Positions 24,235-34,735 of a stretch of DNA of 64,000 nucleotides are shown here, piece after piece. The notes under the pieces are model-generated. The model did no database searches and was not told the DNA's origin. It saw nothing but the letters and a program-made list of their open reading frames with translations. Both the position numbers and the translations under genes were made by a program. Positions within the stretch are counted from its first letter, which is position 1. Each line of letters begins with the position of its first letter. Location: NCBI GenBank assembly GCA_000507305.1, contig DF239799.1, forward strand, positions 62,001 to 126,000, read 5' to 3'. Origin of the DNA: Breviolum minutum Mf 1.05b.01 (lineage: Eukaryota; Sar; Dinophyceae; Suessiales; Symbiodiniaceae).

Positions 24235-24463
24235 CAACAATCCACTGCGGTTCGAGACGACCAAAGGTTCGAAACAACGTCGAACAAGTGAAGCTCACGC
24301 ACCCTTTTTCCAAGATGCGTTCTCATGTTGGGTCAACCGCGCTTCTGTGTGAAGCTGGTTCATGGAATCTCCGGCTATTGCCGTTCATGTTCTGAGTTCA
24401 GCTCAGGGAACTGCTCTTTTCTTTTCAAAATGATTCTCAAATGGTTCAAATGTCTGTGGTTGG
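24235..24463 (+). repeat. Long direct repeat R1, first copy
   Basis: These 229 bases recur at 24696-24926 with a handful of differences; for instance CGTCGAAC here is CGTGTTGAAC in the second copy. Both copies begin CAACAATCC and end GTGGTTGG. The pair encloses a 232-base segment (24464-24695). Confidence 0.95.
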
Positions 24464-24695
24464 TTGCGCGGTATGAACGCATAAGGAAAAGTCAATTAAG
24501 TGATATAACATGTACATGTACGCGTGCATGTGTAAGGTGAGGGTGGGTGGGGAAGAAAACTTTGAACTTTTTTTGTGCTACCAAAATGGCGACATGTAAA
24601 TTGATCCAAGTGTGTAACTCGATCCATGTGTGAACAACGTTCATGAGTTAGTCTCAACTTCGTTCCATTGTTACTCCGCACAATTTTGTGCTACC
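24464..24695. mobile_element. Short insertion between the R1 copies
   Basis: The segment shares landmarks, in the same order, with the one at 27196-27545: AAGGTGAGGG followed by GGTGGGG, then CTACCAAAATGGC versus GTACCAAAATGAGC, and a 3' end with TTGTTAC, CGCACA and GTGCTACC just before CAACAAT. The end can fold as a short hairpin (TTGTTA/GCACA against TGTGC/TA/CAACAA). I infer a small non-coding mobile element. No coding frame is present. Confidence 0.6.
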
Positions 24696-24926
24696 CAACA
24701 ATCCTCTGCGGTTCGAGACGACCAAAGGTTCGAAACAACGTGTTGAACAAGTGAAGCTCACGCACCCTTTTTCCAAGATGCGTTCTCATGTTGGGTCAAC
24801 CGCGCTTCTGTGTGAAGCTGGTTCATGGAATCTCCGGCTATTGCCGTTCATGTTCTGAGTTCAGCTCAGGGAACTGCTCTTTTCTTTTCAAAATCATTCT
24901 CAAATGGTTCAAATGTCTGTGGTTGG
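24696..24926 (+). repeat. Long direct repeat R1, second copy
   Basis: Second copy of the 229-base repeat at 24235-24463. It is followed directly by a CCCGTCGCAGGTCCA-type sequence. A rearranged form of that sequence also follows the second copy of the R2 repeat at 27797. Confidence 0.95.
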
Positions 24927-24927
24927 A

Positions 24928-25475
24928 CGATCCCGTCGCAGGTCCAACCCGTCGTCGAGGACCGGAGTATCATCAAATGTGTTCAAAGCATGTCATGAAA
25001 TGCAGTCAATCCTGGTATCTCTGAGAATCCGGTGGTATGTGCGAACAAAGAGTCGCTTATGATCTTAAATGTCCGTTGTAAAATTGATGTATGTGGTGTT
25101 CGAAGAATTGACCTTCCAAGTGTATTGGCGATGGTGAAGTCGCCTCTGCTAAATGGGTCTGCTATGTTGGCTTTGCCGGGTACTCGATCGAGGATCTGGT
25201 GTAGTTGGCATCGGTTGTGCCATGTCCAATGTGATCCGATGATATTGTTAAGTGGTTGGCGAAGTCATTGGCTTCTTGGATCTTCTTGTTGGAGATCGGT
25301 ATTCTTCCAGATCGATCCGTCTCGCTGTTGAACTGGATCTATATGGAATTATGGTCGCTGAGACCAAGGGTATGGATTAAATGATTAAAATCTGACCCAA
25401 ACAACGTTCAATACAAATGAATTCTGAGTACGCTCCATTGCTACTTCGCACATGTATGTGCTACCCAACAATTTG
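24928..25475. mobile_element. Retroelement-derived segment ending in the same hairpin
   Basis: This begins beside the R1 second copy with CCCGTCGCAGG and ends CATTGCTACTTCGCACATG, then TATGTGCTACCCAACAAT. That matches the ends of the insertions at 24695 and 27545. It contains an antisense RNase H-like remnant (separate entry). Boundaries are inferred. Confidence 0.45.
25040..25257 (-). pseudogene. Retrotransposon RNase H remnant
   Basis: On the minus strand one frame reads DRVPGKANIADPFSRGDF in its middle. This resembles the C-terminal end of the RNase H domain in many retrotransposon polyproteins (RVPxxxNxADxxSR). About 70 codons are open, and the upstream part of the domain is out of frame or absent. 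It is a fragment of the reverse transcriptase polyprotein, not a functional gene. The element class cannot be decided. Confidence 0.5.
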
Positions 25476-25519
25476 CAGGCCAGTTCAAAATCATAGCTAT
25501 ACGCTACAGGGCGAGAGCT

Positions 25520-25955
25520 GCTGTTCCTGCATTGGGATCACGGCATGTTGCTAAGCTGCCCTGTGACATCACCTCAGCTCTGGACCGGGATTCCTTGATG
25601 CAAATGAGATCGAATACATCCAGTGCGTGCTATTGCTCTCAAGAACAACATCACTATCATTATGTTCACTAGCACTCATCATGTATCACCATTCAAATTA
25701 ACTACCGGTATATTACCAGTATGACCTCATGGATCTCTTGTGGACAAGTTGTGGCGTCTGTCACACCAAAAGTGCCTTCAACGTGCCAAGTTCCAAGATG
25801 CCCACCTCCACTTGCACTTCTGGAGGTATCCCTCCTCAGTTTTCGTACGGAATCCGAGTCGAATTTGGAATTTCACCCAGTTTAGGTGAGAAGCGTAGCG
25901 CTTCTGCAGCGCGATCGTTGAGGTGATTCTCTTGGATGAAGCTTTCAACATCGGC
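25520..25955 (-). CDS. Repeat module copy 7
   Basis: The first exon (25955 to about 25895) holds the first half uninterrupted: EADVESFIQENHLNDRAAEA. Its donor reads GC. The second exon (25831-25806, IPPEVQVE) joins in frame through a GT donor to the third, starting at 25572, with VMSQGSLATCRDPNAG. A stop follows nine codons later if no intron intervenes. Function unknown. Confidence 0.7.
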
Positions 25956-26579
25956 CTCTGCCGAAGCAGCATTGAAGCCTGCGCAGTCAAGCAACGACGT
26001 CACCTTTAAGTCATTGGAACAAACCCTACGCCTACGCCTTGAAATGTGCCCCTTGTTCCAGAACTAATCATCTCACCATCTTGACATTGGCCAACTTGAT
26101 GCGGAGTTTTGCCATGCCCCATCTAAGTTGAATGCTTTGTTACTTATATTGTCCTTGACAATACATCACACTTCTGAAAGCTTTCAAGCGTGTGTCTGCA
26201 ACCTCTGTGTATCCTATCCTAATCGCTAAGCTGCCTTCTTCTGGTGCCCGCTTCCTTGCCTCAAAACCCAAACCAAACTCCAGCTCCGCTCCAGCAATGC
26301 AGTTTCTTACAAACAAAATGGTAGATTGGAAAATACTATTGGTTCGATCTACTTGTAGTTAGATTCATTTGATCGAATTAGCCAACAATTAGCCAAGGCA
26401 CTTCTCCATACATAGACTCCGCTTTTCGAATGCGACTCATACCTCGGGTGGTTTGATCCTTGATCACTTTTGGTTCCAAAAGATTGGGGGAAAGGTCTTA
26501 TCACATGTGCGTGTTGCAGACACAACCTGAAAAAAGGTACGGGGCAATACATGCAAATACTGTAAAGACATCTCCAAAG

Positions 26580-27984
26580 TTAGCCCAGGGACAGCCCGCG
26601 CTGGGCTCTCGACAGCTGGCAAGACTTCCTTGCTCCAAGACCTTGGGTGATTAGTGTCTTGTCGAAATCAAGCACATTGACACTATAATCACGGAAATCG
26701 AAAGCTAGCAGCGCACCAACGCCACCGACCAGGACTTACATATAAAATTGCATGGATCTAATAGTTTCTTTCACCCAAAGTCACCCTGATTACACTAAAA
26801 TCACAAAAATCATTTTGCTGAAACAACGTTGTTCGCCAAGGAAAAAAGACGTTGATCGGAAGTGTTTTACATCTGATGAATGCCCACCCGAGTGGCTCCT
26901 GTGACAGCATCCCTGACGACGACAACGACAACGACAACGACAACAATCGCTTCATGTGTCTTGAAAAGCAGTATTGCTGAATCATAAGCAGGCAAGCGGC
27001 GCACCTTTTTCTCCCTGACTAGGATTTAGGTTGGATTTTTGGCTCGTGGCCTCCATCTAAGGTGTTGGAGCCGTCTCGCGGTGACAGGATTTTTTTTCAA
27101 GAATCGGACATCGAAAGTTGTGGTCTTCGAACAAATGGTAAAGAACAAAGTTGAGAAAGTTCACTGTGACCACTGGGTATGGAAATATCTGACCCATACC
27201 AAAAGAAAATGAAAAGTTGACAGGAGGACACGAGTCAATCCTAGTGGGAAGACTCGAAGGTGGTTCTTTCGAAAATAAATTCATGTATATCGCGATGTAT
27301 ATAAGTGTGAGAGACATGATGGAGGTACGTGTAGTGAAGGTGAGGGGGGGTGGGGTGAAAAATTCTCACAAAATCAGGTACAAGGGGGGCACTTGTACCA
27401 AAATGAGCCACGAGCGAAAAGGTTCAAACAAACTCAAATACTCAAAAGTGAATCATCCAACACACAGTCAGGTCTTCGGTACCTCTTCAAAGAGGTATTG
27501 AACACATTTGTGATTGTTACAGCGCACAAACAAGTATGTGCTAACCAACAATCGCTTCATGTGTCTTGAAAGGTATTGCTGAATCATAAGCAGGCAAGCG
27601 GCGCACCTTTTTCTCCCTGACTAGGATTTGGGTTGGATTTTTGTCTCGTGGCCTCCATCTAAGGTGTTGGAGCCGTCTCGCGGTGACAGGATTTTTTTTC
27701 AAGAATCGGACATCGAAAGTTGTGGTCTTCGAACAAATGGTAAGGAACAAAGTTGAGAAAGTTCACTGTGACCACTGGGTATGGAAATATCTGACCCGTC
27801 GTCGGTCCATACCCGTCGCAGTGGAACGGAAGAAACATCGTCACCTGGACTCAAGTTCCTGGGTCATTGGATATGGACTTGTATAGGAACACAAACCTCA
27901 TCACCTGGATTCAGGTTCATGTTCCTGGTAGTTTGTTGAGAGGGAAAAGTTTCTGAAAGGCAATGCGTTGGAATTGTTGCAATG

Positions 27985-28015
<31 letters not shown>

Positions 28016-28260
28016 CCAAGAGACGTCTCTTTGCACAACTGAACTGGCTGAATGTAACGCATTGGATGCTGCTTCATCCAACTCCTTGGTCAATGGGTAG
28101 CTAAGTCACATGAGAACCAAGCATAAACAGATTTCATTAGCGCCAACATGGGCATAAGATGGCAGGCGTGACCACTCATCGTCTCAACTTTCTTCAATCG
28201 AGACACATTGTCAAGAACGAACTGCTCCACCTCAGTGGTAAGTGTAGTCGCGGGGGAAGC
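26580..28260 (-). CDS. Repeat module copy 6, with a 1.4-kb intron
   Basis: The first exon ends at 28207 with TTEVEQFVLDN. The second (28084-28025) is ELDEAASNALHSASSVVQRD. The third starts at 26641 with VLEQGSLASCREPSAGC. Both donors are GT, and acceptors are CAAG|G. The second intron (28024-26642) contains the complete R2 duplication and its insertion. Function unknown. Confidence 0.7.
26916..26940 (+). repeat. Short CGACAA/GACAAC repeat
   Basis: A few units of a six-base repeat lie immediately before the first R2 copy. They provide the CAACAA context at its start. Confidence 0.8.
26941..27195 (+). repeat. Long direct repeat R2, first copy
   Basis: About 255 bases recur at 27546-27797. Both copies start CAACAATCGCTTCATG and end AAATATCTGACCC. 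Differences are few: GAAAAGCAGTATTG versus GAAAGGTATTG, TTTAGG versus TTTGGG, and GGCTCG versus GTCTCG. The repeat is unrelated in sequence to R1, except for the CAACAATC start. Confidence 0.95.
27196..27545. mobile_element. Short insertion between the R2 copies
   Basis: About 350 bases, related to the segment at 24464-24695 through AAGGTGAGGG, GGTGGGG, GTACCAAAATG and the 3' end TTGTTACAGCGCACA, then GTATGTGCTAACC. There is no convincing coding frame. I infer a non-coding mobile element or the remnant of one. Confidence 0.6.
27546..27797 (+). repeat. Long direct repeat R2, second copy
   Basis: Second copy of 26941-27195. It is followed by GTCGTCGGTCCATACCCGTC, resembling the sequence after the second R1 copy. 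Confidence 0.95.
27985..28016 (+). repeat. AAC microsatellite
   Basis: About ten AAC units in the intron of module copy 6. Confidence 0.95.
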
Positions 28261-28405
28261 TGTGTGCACCTCCTGATCAGCTCAAACTTTTATGGCAAAG
28301 CGTCTTAGCTTGTTGCAATCATGATCAACCTCCAAGTTCAATCGTCCCAAGTGCAAGTTCACCGAACTCCGAAATCAGCAACCCAAAAAACCACAGCACT
28401 GGCGC

Positions 28406-28902
28406 CTGCGTCGCGGCACGTATCTGCGCCATGCACGTACGCGAAGCATTGCCCCTTAAAGGACCTTGTGACAGCAGAGAGTGTTGCACCTCGGTGCCAG
28501 GTGCAATTCGCTTGGATGCAGTTTGCTCACCTTGATTCAAAAGGCACTGCATCTGAATCTTGAAAAATCTTGGAGAGGAAAACATACGTTTTACATCATT
28601 TTTCCATAGATTTCCGCACGTGGATCCATTTCATCAGTTCTTGGATGTGGTTCTGAGGTTCCGACCATGGGAGGAGCACCTTCCAAAGCCGCAGCAGCTC
28701 GCTGGTCCAGTCGGTTTTCCTCAACAACTGGAGTTTGGGATGGGGGAGGTGAGGCTCAGTGAGGTGCATAACGGTGCTTTTTTGATAACGAAAACCAAGC
28801 ATCATAGATGAAACTCTCCACATCATCCAAGCTGGGAGGTCTCCAGCTCTCCAAACTCTTCTTCCTGGAAGCAGCGGCTGCTTCAAAAAGACCAAGCTGC
28901 AC
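28406..28902 (-). CDS. Repeat module copy 5, four exons
   Basis: Exons are 28902-28801, 28719-28666, 28558-28531 and 28464-28406. They encode an Ala/Lys linker (LFEAAAASRKKSLESW), then SLDDVESFIYD, ENRLDQRAAAALEGAPPM, IQMQCLLNQ and GPLRGNASRTCMAQIRAATQ. All joints keep frame. Donors are GC, GT and GT, and the last exon ends CAG|GC. The second half has diverged: GPLRGN replaces GSL and CRDP. The linker suggests how modules may be joined in one protein. Confidence 0.75.
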
Positions 28903-28939
28903 CTTTCGCCTGCTTCCAATGGAAGTCCACTGCTTCCGA

Positions 28940-29672
28940 GAGTCTGAATCTTGGAAATACGACCAATGCATGCAGCGCTGGGTTCTCGGGTGCCATGAAG
29001 GCTTCCTTGATCCAATACCTGCCGCCCAGCCAAGAAGCAAATCTACTGCTGAAAAAACACTTTTTTTCGCTTTTGGCATGATTCGACCCTAATCTTGCCA
29101 AACAATTGCAACAAGATACAGCAAGTGAATTTCGTCAACTTGGCTTCTACGGCACACCCTTTCTTCCTCCTTCCTTCCCTCACCCTCGATTCGTTTTGTT
29201 TACTGATATTTCAAATTCACCCCGACCCCATTCCAATTTTGTCATACTCATTGTAAGCGCCCATTACTGCCCATGTACTTACAAAACTCACACATGTTGG
29301 AATGACCATCGCACTCTCTCTCTCTCTCTCTCTCTCTCTTCATTGACGATCAATCAGACCACATCCATTTCCGTTTATTTCGATGCAGCTCCTGTCGTTG
29401 CACAGTGCTGCCAGCACTTCGTAAAGCATCAGCCGCACGTTCCTTCACGTCACATGCTGAGCTTTCAGATATGCTCTTGCAGTACATGCACTAGATGATT
29501 GCAAGCGCAAGTTGTGCAAACTGCTGTGAGCTGTCAACGTATGATGGGCCAAAAAGTGCACATTCCATCAAATTGACACTACACTTGAAACTCCACTTGA
29601 AACACGAGCATCATTCAGACCATTGTCGAGGACGAACTGCTCAATCTCCTCGGCAAGTGCTGCACATCGTTG
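28940..29672 (-). CDS. Repeat module copy 4
   Basis: The first exon ends at 29610 with EEIEQFVLDNGLND (GC donor). The second (29442-29392) is ERAADALRSAGSTVQRQ (GA donor). The third starts at 29018 with VLDQGSLHGTREPSAAC and IGRISK. The frame is kept through both joints. This is the copy closest to the consensus of the array. Confidence 0.75.
29313..29340 (+). repeat. TC microsatellite
   Basis: About fourteen TC units, in the intron of module copy 4. Confidence 0.95.
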
Positions 29673-30069
29673 GGATCCGAAGCAAGATCGCCACGGCCAT
29701 ATTCATATGTAAAACAATTGCCACCTTGCTGGAATTTCCATACAGCATCCAACTGTGCATCCACCATGGACTTTGGGGGTACTGAACAAATCTCTCGTCA
29801 GAAAGTATGATATAAAGAAAGATGGATAGAGATGCGGACCACACACAACCGGACAGGAATACAGACAAGGCGCTTGAGCCTGCGAAGCCTTTGCAGAGGC
29901 GGCCTGTACAGTAGAAGTTGTAAAGTTGTTGGAGTGAGGTTTGGAGCTTTGTGGCAAGGTGGCTGAATTGCAAGTAAGCAGCGCGGGATCTCTTCCTGTG
30001 ACCACCCTGACCCATTGTAGCACCCTCCGCCCGGCGGAGACCTTCAGTACAAACACAATGATGCCAAAT

Positions 30070-31173
30070 GCAGAGATGGACCCAAGTGAAGCCAAGCAGC
30101 GTCCCATCAAGCCGGCCGTCCGATCGCGGCAGCTGTGCAAGCTTCCCTTGGACAAGGGCTGAAGGACTGAAGAGCTAGCACTTGGCTCCCAAAAGTGTCA
30201 ACTAGCTGCGCTAGAATCTTGACGTTGATGACATTCTTGGAATCAACTGTAGCTTATCCAGTTTCTAGTAAGCGATGCCTTGCACTTGCAACCTGGAATC
30301 AGGAATTTCACGTTGCCTTCCCCCCAGCTACACCCAGTTCATTCAACATCAACAGCATCTTAGCAACACTCTGATCTTGATGTCTGGCCAACTACATGTG
30401 ATTCTCAATTTCATCAGCTAATTCCATGGAATCATCCCCCAATACACACATAAACTGTTCATGCCAGTACTATTCCACTGGATAAGCAATTGTCGCCTGG
30501 TCCAGGACATGACGCTGCACCCACTGGGCAGAGTTCCGCAGAGACGCTGACGCGCGCTCATCCAATTCGTTCTCCTGAGATTCCGTCCCTGTTTCAACCC
30601 ACACCTTAATCCACAAAAAATCTGTATAGCTCTATGACCTATAGATGTATCCGTTTCTGTATCAACGACAATATGCTTCAATATGATTCAATTATGCCGA
30701 ACTTTTGCTTGTGCCCATAAACAAATATATCTATATACATTGACATGTGTGTGTGTGTGCGCCCGCTTTCTCAAAAACTTAGACAAATAAATTACTCAAT
30801 GAGGCAAAAAGAGCTAAACAAATACTGCAAGCGGCTTCTTATATATTATAATATACAAGATATCTATATAGCATACAAAAATCAACTAGATAACTGAGTG
30901 GACTCACTACATTTATAGTATATAGTCATAGATTCCTTATTGAACCAATCATAATTGAGCCGAACCCCCAGGACAAATTTCTGCACTACTACAAAATCCT
31001 GGAAACGGCAGGAGAAGATAAATCACTTATCAACTGGTGCAGGATGTTTGTCCATCAACAATGTCCATCCGTGTGGTCAAAACATCTGAAGCGACCAATC
31101 CCTTCAACTCGACTCGGACCTGGATAAAGTCTTCCACTTCAGCTTCGGAAGGACCCTCCGAATGTGGAATGGC
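30070..31173 (-). CDS. Repeat module copy 3
   Basis: Exons are 31173-31120 (SEGPSEAEVEDFIQ, GT donor), 30574-30497 (ENELDERASASLRNSAQWVQ, then RHVLDQ; GC donor) and one from 30146 (GSLHSCRDRTAGLMGRC). Joints keep frame. Unlike copies 4 and 6, the second intron lies after LDQ rather than before VLDQ. Function unknown. Confidence 0.75.
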
Positions 31174-31381
31174 CTCAAACGAAGCGGACCCTAGGCCCTA
31201 GGGGGTGCCTTCATTGAAACCGATTCTGCAGCCAAATTACGAGAAGCGCTGGATCCAAATTCTTCTGCGCTTTGCTGATGCGCCCAATGCCTTGGTAAGT
31301 CAATACCAAGAGCATTTGAGAATCACAAGCTCAATAAACTCACCCAGCGCAACCAATTTCAACATTGATGCTTGTCAAGTC

Positions 31382-31700
31382 GCAACCAGCACTTGGTTCT
31401 CTGCAACTCCGCAGACTGCCCTCAAATGTTGTGACACTCAATGCTGGTGAAACAGTGCCCAGACAAAAAAAAAACAAGATGAACCGGATCTAACTTTAAC
31501 TGATCTCATCACTCAAAAAAAATCAGGCCACCTGCTCCAAGACATGCCACTGCACTGCAGGCACTGCACCTCACGTTGACACATGTTTTTATGCAGAGAG
31601 GATGGAAAGATTTGTTGGTTTTGCACCTCGAAGAGCTTCTCCCGCCCGCTCGTTGAGTTCATTTTCCTCGATGAACGCTTCCACCTCCTGCAAGCTCCCG
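31382..31700 (-). CDS. Repeat module copy 2
   Basis: The first exon ends at 31627 and holds SLQEVEAFIEENELNERAGE with no intron in this half. A 23-base microexon (31554-31532) gives VQWHVLEQ. The third exon (31420-31382) gives GSLRSCREPSAGC. Donors are GT, GT and GA. The compound CAT microsatellite lies directly upstream. Confidence 0.7.
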
Positions 31701-31766
31701 GACATTGAAGCCGTGTTGTTTTCCTGTTGCTTTTCTATCCTGCCCACTACCTGCATGTGCATCATC

Positions 31767-31898
<132 letters not shown>

Positions 31899-32231
31899 GC
31901 AAGAGAAGGCATCCTAGCAGCCTAGCAAATGATCAAGCAGTCGTGTTTTGTTTTCAGCCATGGGTCGTCTCTGCTGGGTGTGTGCATGCGACCAGCGCTT
32001 CTTTCTGCCTGCCCGCACTTCAAGAGAATTTTGAGGGAGGCAATGGAGTTGATTCTTGCAACACTCGGAGGCATGAAGCATCACGAAGATGTGATAAGAA
32101 TCAGGGAGGAGGAAGAGGAGGAAGGTCATAGAGATGAATGAGAATGACCCAACGATTGGCAGTTGATATCGGAAAAGTCACTTGATGACAAGTGCTGTTG
32201 TTCATCTCGGTTGCCTCCTTGCCCTCCCCAC

Positions 32232-32311
32232 CTTCCGGATGCGGCCCACACAGCCAGCATTGGGATCTCTGCATGTAGCCAAGCTCCCTTGATCTAAGAC
32301 TACCCGCTGCA
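32232..32311 (-). CDS. Repeat module copy 1, second half only
   Basis: One 80-base exon, acceptor TAG|TG and donor AAG|GT, encodes QRVVLDQGSLATCRDP, then NAGCVGRIRK. The first half should lie above 32311 and was not found. The motif is unsplit here, which helps fix the consensus of the second half. Confidence 0.65.
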
Positions 32312-32399
32312 CTACCGTAGAGGCCCCACATAAGAGACCCGCCTGATCTATCTCGGTGGCTTCTGACGTTAAAGGGCATACACCAGTAACTCTCGCATA

Positions 32400-33530
32400 T
32401 TCACGGCAGATTCAGGATCATGAATATATATATATATATATATATTTACAAGTAGTACAAACATTGAATTGCCGCACATCCGTACATACAGAAATTGAAT
32501 GCCATATATATGTGTGTATATATATATATACATAAAGTCTATGATATAAATGGCCTAAATACACACATAACTGATTATACTGTATATATCATTTATGTTT
32601 TAATCTGTTTTACAAACAGAACACGCTAACGCTGATATTATATTATATGATCCTACATCTTGTGTCGTGTCCAGCTCAAAACTGGGCCAAGTAACCACTT
32701 TGGGACTGAGGCCATTCACATCCTCAGTTGCCAGGCCGATTCCTGTCAAACCAACAAACTTCCGAAGCTAAGACTGGCACAATAAACTGCTGTAGCTCTT
32801 CTTCCACACTCATCACTGCGTATCATGGGCAGGCACCAAGCGGCCTCATCCTAGTTATGATTGCTATTGTATCTTCATGTCAACTATTCAAATGACTTAG
32901 GGACTAAGGGGTCCACGATACCGAAAATACATGGCACGTGTTGCTGATAAAAGGTCTACTGACCTGTCTGTCCAGTCCCATGCCCGCCCCAACTGGATGT
33001 GTGGAAGATCTTGATGTATCAGAGGTTCTGGCTGAAGTTTGTGCTACTTTGGGCCGAAGCCAGTGGGACTGTGTATCGATGCAAGGATGTCATTCGGATT
33101 CCAAGGCATGTGGCATTCTTTGCATCGGAAAGCAAAGCCACGATTTAACGAAAACAACTATCATTGAAAAAAACAATGGAATGAATGTAGATATAGTATT
33201 GACAGTAGTCATATTCATATTCATAAATTCATAATATGAATAGTCTTAATCATATATTCATATATATATATATATGTACCTATATATACATGCTTGCCAT
33301 CATAATCATAACATAATCATAGTCGTGTTCATATTCAAATTCATATTCAGGGTCACAATCACATCATATCATCATACCATATCATCATACCATGATGTCA
33401 TATCTGCTCATCTTTGTACTGTAAAAAAGAGAAAGTTTGGTCCTCCCCAAGTCCTTCCACTACAACACAATGTCAAAAACAATCATTTGGCTCTTCTTTT
33501 CCCTTTGGCACGATAAGTCATCCGGCGTTG
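32400..33530. other. Spacer with TA-rich tracts
   Basis: Several (TA)n runs lie at 32425-32450, 32510-32530 and 33255-33275. A plus-strand frame at 32995-33165 (VEDLDVSEVLAEVCATLG) looks weakly coding but has no family and would oppose all supported genes. Confidence 0.3.
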
Positions 33531-33535
33531 GGAAC

Positions 33536-33700
33536 TTGTCCCAATGGCAACTCCCCTTCCACGCGTCGCTCCACAACCCTCTTCGAGAGATGGTCCAGGG
33601 CTTCTAATGACTCGCTGTGCCGATAACTGGTTCCTTGCGATGACAACAGGGATGACATGCCAATTTCATCGATGCTATCCTCTGGTGCTTCCAGCTCAAC
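33536..33700 (-). CDS. Single exon of an unidentified protein
   Basis: Fifty-five codons lie between an AAG|G acceptor and a GT donor. The peptide is acidic then basic (ELEAPEDSIDEIG, then EALDHLSKRVVERRVEGELP). No family is recognised. It precedes the module array and could be an upstream exon of that gene. Confidence 0.5.
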
Positions 33701-33983
33701 CTTGCAACTCCGGCAGCGGAGAAAACACAAAAACCTTTGCCCTCAAAATAACCCTTTAGCTCACTAATCCAGAATAAAAATCGTTTCGGCCAGGGACTTT
33801 GACTTATACCATCAGAGGTTATCATGCTGCTCTGATGTGTAAGGACAAAGGAGGAGTCATTTGAACTCGAATAGATTCTTGACCCTACAAAACAGACCAG
33901 TTTTGTGGTGAGGTCTTCCGAAGCTGCTATAATCAGTAGTTAATCCCTGAGCCAGCAGTCAACATCTACCACAATTGCCTCTG

Positions 33984-34442
33984 TTATTTCAAGCAAGGCT
34001 CTTTAGGCTCTTCAGGTGGGGAGCTTGACAAGCTTGGCTCCTGGATCTCTGTCACTTTTGACAACGACAACTCAATGGCATCTGCCAGCGCCCCATCCTG
34101 CAGCAACTCCTTGAGAAGCCGAAGTTCCTGGGCTAAGATGGCGGTTTGTTCCCGCAAGAGTTTCACCTCTTCAGTGTGTTCGCCCACACTGGGATCTTCA
34201 GGAATAGAGCTTTGAAGTTTCTCTAAGAGGCTACCCCGACTTGGGGGCTCCGTTAGCTCTACATCAACTCCAGGGAAGTAGCCCTCTGCCCGACGATGAG
34301 GAAAGACTCGCTTCACGTTTGGCCGCTTTGGCCCCACAAAGTGCCATGGATCAACACTTGCTACACAAGCCACTGCCAAGAGCAGATAGCACCACACTGG
34401 ACATCTGCAAGGCTTTACAAGTTTAGCCATGGATTCCGCCAT
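33984..34442 (-). CDS. Small protein with signal/membrane segment and coiled coil
   Basis: I start at the Met at 34442 (MAESMAKL) because upstream codons in the same frame are repeat-derived Met/Arg runs. The product is about 152 residues. A short basic N-terminus is followed by a hydrophobic stretch (CPVWCYLLLAVACVASV, residues about 14-30) that could be a signal peptide or membrane anchor. Next come a Pro/Arg-rich region and a charged heptad-like helix (TEEVKLLREQTAILAQELRL, then LKELLQDG, about residues 92-120). The tail is Ser/Pro/Glu-rich. I recognise no family. An intronless single frame is unusual next to the split genes around it. The stop codon is at 33984. Confidence 0.6.
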   Translation of the reverse strand: MAESMAKLVKPCRCPVWCYLLLAVACVASVDPWHFVGPKRPNVKRVFPHRRAEGYFPGVDVELTEPPSRGSLLEKLQSSIPEDPSVGEHTEEVKLLREQTAILAQELRLLKELLQDGALADAIELSLSKVTEIQEPSLSSSPPEEPKEPCLK

Positions 34443-34689
34443 GCTGGCATCCCCCAGCCCACCACCACATCGAGCCAAAGTTTCTGCTTTGATCTTGAAT
34501 CTAGATTTACTCCCTGAAACGTGGATGTTGTTCTTCATGATCCGCATCCTCATCCTCCTCCTCCTCCTCCTCGTCTTCCTCGTCTTCCTCCTCATCATCA
34601 TCATCACCATCATCCCTGACCCTGGGATCCTACTAGCCACAAAACAGGATCGAACAAGCATGGAATGACTGCCACTTCTTTCCCCACGG

Positions 34690-34735
34690 CCATCGATTTG
34701 CCGCAGCCACAGGGTGATGCCACCACAACTTTCGA
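34690..34735 (-). CDS. Exon with a Walker A (P-loop) motif
   Basis: The minus strand reads KVVVASPCGCGKSMAVGKEV between an AG acceptor and a GT donor. G-C-G-K-S preceded by a hydrophobic strand is the nucleotide-binding P-loop of ATPases and helicases. No partner motif (Walker B, DExx) was found nearby, so the class is open. Confidence 0.4.

Noticed and set aside
24120..24326. LTR retrotransposon interpretation of the R1 and R2 repeat pairs
   Set aside because: R1 and R2 do not resemble each other and lack LTR-like ends, while the enclosed segments do resemble each other. Duplicated flanking DNA fits better.
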